The notes under the pieces: generated by a model | Database searches by the model: none | What the model saw: the letters and a program-made list of their open reading frames with translations, nothing else | What the model was told of the DNA's origin: nothing | In this document: positions 15,061-18,047 of the stretch, piece after piece | Numbering within the stretch: position 1 is the stretch's first letter | How the letters are laid out: each line of letters begins with the position of its first letter | Made by a program: the position numbers and the translations under genes | From: Pseudomonadota bacterium | Lineage (GTDB): Bacteria > Desulfobacterota > Syntrophobacteria > Syntrophobacterales > Syntrophobacteraceae | Direction: 5' to 3' | NCBI GenBank assembly: GCA_023442755.1 | Contig: JAEZXS010000110.1 | Location: 1 to 18,047, forward strand | Length of the DNA: 18,047 bases

Positions 15061-15078
15061 TTGAATACCAATATTCAA
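15061..15078. repeat. Perfect inverted repeat just ahead of the M23 peptidase start
   Basis: TTGAATA-CCAA-TATTCAA is a perfect 7-bp inverted repeat in the 5' leader, 4 nt from the ATG. It could form a hairpin that hides the start region or serve as an operator. A second short palindrome (ATCAG-CCTC-CTGAT, 15099-15112) contains the only AGGAGG of the leader. Confidence 0.45.
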
Positions 15079-15110
15079 AGAAAAACAGGAAAGATCACAT
15101 CAGCCTCCTG

Positions 15111-15138
15111 ATTATACGGGATGAACGGTAACTTTCAA
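15111..15138 (-). promoter_or_regulatory. Candidate promoter of the M23 peptidase gene
   Basis: Minus-strand TTGAAA (15138-15133) and a perfect TATAAT (15116-15111) are separated by 16 nt. Transcription would start near 15104, giving a leader of about 48 nt. This is the best sigma-70 match in the window. Confidence 0.6.
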
Positions 15139-15178
15139 GACGGTGAAATCGGAAACATCAGGGTTGCAGGCGGCTGGG

Positions 15179-15988
15179 TTATCCCTCTTTTTCGGCCGAG
15201 CGAAGCGCATAGGCTTTCTGCACCTCTTTGAGCGATTCGGGGGTGTCGACGCCGCGCACTTCTTCTTCGGAAGCGAGCGCCATTCCGGTCGACAGGCCGT
15301 CCGCGTGCATCATTTCGACCAGGTCGGTGAGGAAGTATTCGCGGATAGTGACCATCTGTCCGCCGCGCTCTTTCCTGACTTCGTGCGGCCGGAGCGCCAG
15401 CCGTTCGAGGTATCGGAGCAGAACTTCCCGCCCTGCCGCATAGACCCCCGCATTGCAGTAGGTGAGTTTTTCCTGTTTTTCCGGCGGGAATTTGCTCCAG
15501 TACTTCCACTCGACGATCCGGGCAACGCGCTCTCCTTCCATCTCGAGCATGCCGTACTGGGCCCGGTCTTCGGGCTTGAAGGCGAGGAGGGCCAGGTCGA
15601 ATGCGCCCAGCATTTCAAGAAGCTTCCGGTACGTGGACGCGAGGATAAGTGGGACGTCTCCCATCGTGATGATCACCCGGTCCGTATCGATAGACCGGAT
15701 AAAGTCCCGGGCGGCGAGGAGCGCGCCGCCCGTGCCGTTTGTTTCCGGCTGCAATATGAAGGAAATTCCGGGGCCTTCCGTCGCTTTGCGCACCTCGTCG
15801 GCGCAGTGGTTGACGACGATGCCCTTCGGCCCGGGAGGCAGGTTGTCGAGGACTTCGCCGATGAGCGGGCGGCTTCCCTCGAATAGCGAATCTCCCGCGA
15901 GAAGGGGCAGGAGCGTCTTGTTCCCGCCATAGCCCGTCATGCGCGATCCTTTTCCTGCGGCGAATACGATGCCGGCTGTTCCTGTCAT
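15179..15988 (-). CDS. GlmU-like sugar-1-phosphate nucleotidyltransferase, single domain
   Basis: NTP transferase (Rossmann-like GT-A fold) that probably joins a nucleoside triphosphate and a sugar-1-phosphate. The product has 269 residues. Signature residues are AAGKGSRM (10-17), K24 in NKTLLPLL, the base-binding QPETNGTGGAL (80-90), the metal-binding GDVP (110-113), N179 in CNAGVY, YFLTDLVEMM (218-227) and a GVDTPESL segment (246-253). The last three resemble the pyrophosphorylase half of GlmU. The C-terminal left-handed beta-helix acetyltransferase domain of GlmU is absent. AGGAG lies about 9 nt ahead of the ATG. It follows mltG by 16 nt and is likely co-transcribed with it. The substrate may be a hexosamine-1-phosphate by similarity, but that is not certain. 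Confidence 0.87.
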   Translation of the reverse strand: MTGTAGIVFAAGKGSRMTGYGGNKTLLPLLAGDSLFEGSRPLIGEVLDNLPPGPKGIVVNHCADEVRKATEGPGISFILQPETNGTGGALLAARDFIRSIDTDRVIITMGDVPLILASTYRKLLEMLGAFDLALLAFKPEDRAQYGMLEMEGERVARIVEWKYWSKFPPEKQEKLTYCNAGVYAAGREVLLRYLERLALRPHEVRKERGGQMVTIREYFLTDLVEMMHADGLSTGMALASEEEVRGVDTPESLKEVQKAYALRSAEKEG

Positions 15989-16004
15989 TTCGGTTCTCTC
16001 CTGG

Positions 16005-17132
16005 TTATTGCGGCTTTGCCGCAGGCGGCTCGGCTTCCTTCGCTCCCGGATCGGAACCGGCCGGTTTCGAATCGGATGATTCCGCGGAATCGGCCGGCGA
16101 TGATTTCTTCTTCAGTTCATAGTAATGCGAAACGGCCTTGCGGTGTTCGTCGACGGTTGCGGAAAAATGGTGGGTCCCGTCATTGTTGCTCACAAAGTAA
16201 AGATAGGGAACCTTTTCCGGGTAGAGTGCCGCCAGGATGGACTTGATCCCGGGATTGCAGATGGGGCCGGGCGGCAGCCCTTTTATGCGATAGGTGTTAT
16301 AGGGGGTTTGTCGCGTAAGGTGGGCGGCCGTGACCGGCCCTGAAAAGCCGGGAATGTCGTAGACCGCCGTTGGATCGCTTTGCAGGGGCATATTGATTTT
16401 CAGCCGGTTGTAGAATACGCCCGCGATGATGGGTCGCTCGGAATCGACGACGGCCTCTTTTTCCACTATGGAAGCCATTGTCATTATTTCGTTCAGGGAA
16501 AGCCCCAGTTCCCGCGCCCGTCCGTTCCATTCTTTGGGCAGGCGCTGCCTGAACTGCTGCACCATCGCTCTGACGATGGTCGAGCCGTCGAGCGGTTTTT
16601 TGAAATGATAGGTATCGGGGAAGAGGTATCCTTCCAGGGAGACGGCTTTGATGCCGAGGGATTTTATAAATTCGGCGCTTTTCGCCAGTTCGATGATTTC
16701 ACTGCCCTGCGCAAGGTCCTTTTGCTCGAGTATCCGGGCGATATCCCACAGGGTGGAGCCTTCCGGCAGGGTTGCCGTATGGATGACGACCCTTCCGTTG
16801 ACGATCTGGTCGAGCACCTGTTCCGGAGTCCAAAGGGTGGAGAACGCATATTCGCCGGCCTGGAACCTGTGCAGGGAGTTTCTCAGCCAGCCGAGTGCGT
16901 AAAAAGCCCGGGCATCGCGAACGACACCCTGGGATTCGAGCAGACGGGCAACGCCCAGTGCGCCGGTTTTGGGCGGAATAAAAAATTGTTTCGTCTCGAC
17001 CGCCGGTTTTGCGGGCAGGTGCAGAAACAGCCAGAATTGAAAGACGGCCGGAATTGCCGCCAGAACGCACAGGCAGACGAGTACGGTAAAGGATATGAGG
17101 ACCGCCGCAACAGCCCTTTTCAAGCGCGACAT
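16005..17132 (-). CDS. mltG: Endolytic murein transglycosylase MltG (YceG family)
   Basis: Inner-membrane enzyme that cuts nascent peptidoglycan glycan strands and is thought to set their length. The 375-residue protein has one N-terminal transmembrane helix (about residues 10-38) and a periplasmic LysM-like region (about 45-115), followed by the catalytic domain. The latter has EGYLFPDTY (167-175), ASIVEKEA (220-227; E224 is the likely catalytic Glu), YNRL, LQSDPTAVY (250-258) and YNTY-GLPPGPICNPG. The C-terminal 35 residues are a Ser/Ala/Pro/Lys tail likely to be disordered. GGAGG lies 6 nt ahead of the ATG. It is the first gene of a pair with the GlmU-like gene and is divergent from purM. 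In many bacteria mltG neighbours nucleotide or folate genes, but not this pair in particular. Confidence 0.94.
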   Translation of the reverse strand: MSRLKRAVAAVLISFTVLVCLCVLAAIPAVFQFWLFLHLPAKPAVETKQFFIPPKTGALGVARLLESQGVVRDARAFYALGWLRNSLHRFQAGEYAFSTLWTPEQVLDQIVNGRVVIHTATLPEGSTLWDIARILEQKDLAQGSEIIELAKSAEFIKSLGIKAVSLEGYLFPDTYHFKKPLDGSTIVRAMVQQFRQRLPKEWNGRARELGLSLNEIMTMASIVEKEAVVDSERPIIAGVFYNRLKINMPLQSDPTAVYDIPGFSGPVTAAHLTRQTPYNTYRIKGLPPGPICNPGIKSILAALYPEKVPYLYFVSNNDGTHHFSATVDEHRKAVSHYYELKKKSSPADSAESSDSKPAGSDPGAKEAEPPAAKPQ

Positions 17133-17200
17133 TCCAACCTCCGAGAGTGGTTTCGTTTAACACGAGACCGGAGACTTTGGCAACTTCATCGGCAAATAGA

Positions 17201-17228
17201 TTGTAAAAAGCCAGGCAAGTGATATATT
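17201..17228 (+). promoter_or_regulatory. Candidate purM promoter
   Basis: TTGTAA (17201-17206) and TATATT (17223-17228) are spaced by 16 nt, and the -10 is preceded by TG to give TGATATATT, the same nine bases as ahead of the VOC gene. The leader would be about 125 nt. No purine riboswitch fold or PurR-type site was recognised in it. No convincing promoter for mltG is visible in the same gap. Confidence 0.45.
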
Positions 17229-17358
17229 TACAGCTCATGCGGAAGGCGGAACACGTCCATCCAGCGGCGGGGCAGAGTTTTTCGCGTTTGTTCGTTTCAT
17301 TACCCGGAGCGTTCATCCGCTCGCTATTTTCCCAGTACAGGAAGGGGTCGGGAGTTTC

Positions 17359-18047
17359 ATGGCTGGAGATCTATACAGGCAGGCAGGGGTAGACCTCGGT
17401 AAGGCCAACGAGCTGGTTCAGCGGATACGGCCGATCGTGCGCTCCACATTTCGTGGTGGAGTCATCACCGATATCGGCGGTTTTGGCGGGCTGTTCTCGC
17501 TCAATTGCAGCGATCTGAAAAATCCTGTGCTGGTCAGCTCTACCGACGGGGTCGGCACCAAGCTGCGGATTGCCTTTTTGGCGGACAAACACGATACGGT
17601 CGGAATCGACCTGGTCGCCATGTCGGTCAACGATATCGTGGTTCAGGGCGCACGCCCGCTCTTCTTTCTGGACTATATCGCTCTCGGCCATATGCGGCTC
17701 GACGTAGTCGAACAGCTCGTGAGCGGCATCGCCGCGGGGTGCAGACAGGCCGGCTGCGCGCTGATCGGCGGTGAGACCGCCGAAATGCCCGATTTCTACA
17801 AGGAAGGCGAATACGACATGGCCGGCTTCTCGGTCGGGCTGGTCGACAATTCCCAGATCATCGACGGTTCCACGATCCGCGTCGGCCACCGGATACTGGG
17901 CCTGGCTTCGAGCGGGCTGCACTCGAACGGATACAGTCTGGCAAGGAAGATCATTTTCGACAAACTGGGGCTCAAGCCCGACAGCTTCGTACCGGAATTC
18001 AACCGCACGGTTGCAGAAGAGATGCTTGAACCGACGCGCATCTACGT
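17359..18047 (+). CDS. purM: Phosphoribosylformylglycinamidine cyclo-ligase (AIR synthetase), C-terminus cut by window edge
   Basis: Catalyses ATP-dependent ring closure of FGAM to 5-aminoimidazole ribonucleotide in purine synthesis in the cytoplasm. The first 229 of about 345 residues are present. Key motifs are YRQAGVDLGKANELV near the N-terminus, FRGGVITDIGGFGGLF (31-46), STDGVGTKLR (61-70), IGGETAEMPDFY (136-147) and SSGLHSNGYSLAR (184-196), all diagnostic of PurM in the ATP-binding half. GGGAG lies 5 nt ahead of the ATG at 17359. It is preceded by a likely own promoter, and a purN or other pur gene often follows but is outside the window. Confidence 0.97.
   Translation, partial: MAGDLYRQAGVDLGKANELVQRIRPIVRSTFRGGVITDIGGFGGLFSLNCSDLKNPVLVSSTDGVGTKLRIAFLADKHDTVGIDLVAMSVNDIVVQGARPLFFLDYIALGHMRLDVVEQLVSGIAAGCRQAGCALIGGETAEMPDFYKEGEYDMAGFSVGLVDNSQIIDGSTIRVGHRILGLASSGLHSNGYSLARKIIFDKLGLKPDSFVPEFNRTVAEEMLEPTRIY

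Noticed and set aside
16699..17316. 205-codon minus-strand frame over the mltG start
   Set aside because: It overlaps mltG in another frame; mltG has the catalytic motifs and ribosome site.

Overview
The window looks like chromosomal DNA of a sulfate-reducing member of the Desulfobacterota (former Deltaproteobacteria). The main evidence is a complete dsrMKJOP operon, which encodes the membrane complex that links the menaquinone pool to dissimilatory sulfite reduction. The moderately high GC content and the set of neighbours would fit a Syntrophobacter-like lineage, but that placement is inference. I see no tRNA, rRNA, CRISPR array, insertion sequence, phage gene or other sign of recent transfer.

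Layout, left to right. (1) On the minus strand, plsC overlaps the start of an RNase J gene cut by the left edge. (2) ssb is divergent on the plus strand. (3) A minus-strand gene string follows: a siroheme-synthase-type precorrin-2 dehydrogenase, a CcsA/HemX-like membrane protein, hemA, a small cysteine-rich zinc-ribbon protein and tatA. Its junctions are overlapping or very short, and it ends at a hairpin with a T-run. (4) A polyprenyl diphosphate synthase gene with its own candidate promoter lies between that string and the dsr terminator. (5) The dsr operon runs on the minus strand from an RsbRD-N-domain gene through dsrM, dsrK, dsrJ, dsrO and dsrP, ending at a clear intrinsic terminator. 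(6) After a gene-free stretch of about 0.5 kb, a VOC-family gene (plus) converges on a secreted M23 peptidase gene (minus). (7) mltG and a GlmU-like nucleotidyltransferase form a minus-strand pair, and purM starts on the plus strand and runs off the right edge.

How the genes fit together. Siroheme is the cofactor of sulfite reductase and, in many sulfate reducers, also the precursor of heme through the Ahb route. HemA, the precorrin-2 dehydrogenase and the CcsA-like protein would therefore supply siroheme, heme and c-type cytochrome assembly. DsrJ (three CxxCH motifs) and DsrM (heme b) are consumers of heme. TatA could serve the twin-arginine signal of DsrO. The polyprenyl synthase plausibly makes the menaquinone side chain. 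The right part concerns the cell envelope (M23 peptidase, MltG, sugar nucleotidyltransferase) and purine synthesis.

I found no clearly new system. The best candidates for undescribed biology are the stand-alone RsbRD-N protein at the head of the dsr operon, the zinc-ribbon protein between hemA and tatA, and the GlmU-like protein without an acetyltransferase domain beside mltG. Several neat inverted or direct repeats lie at likely promoters.
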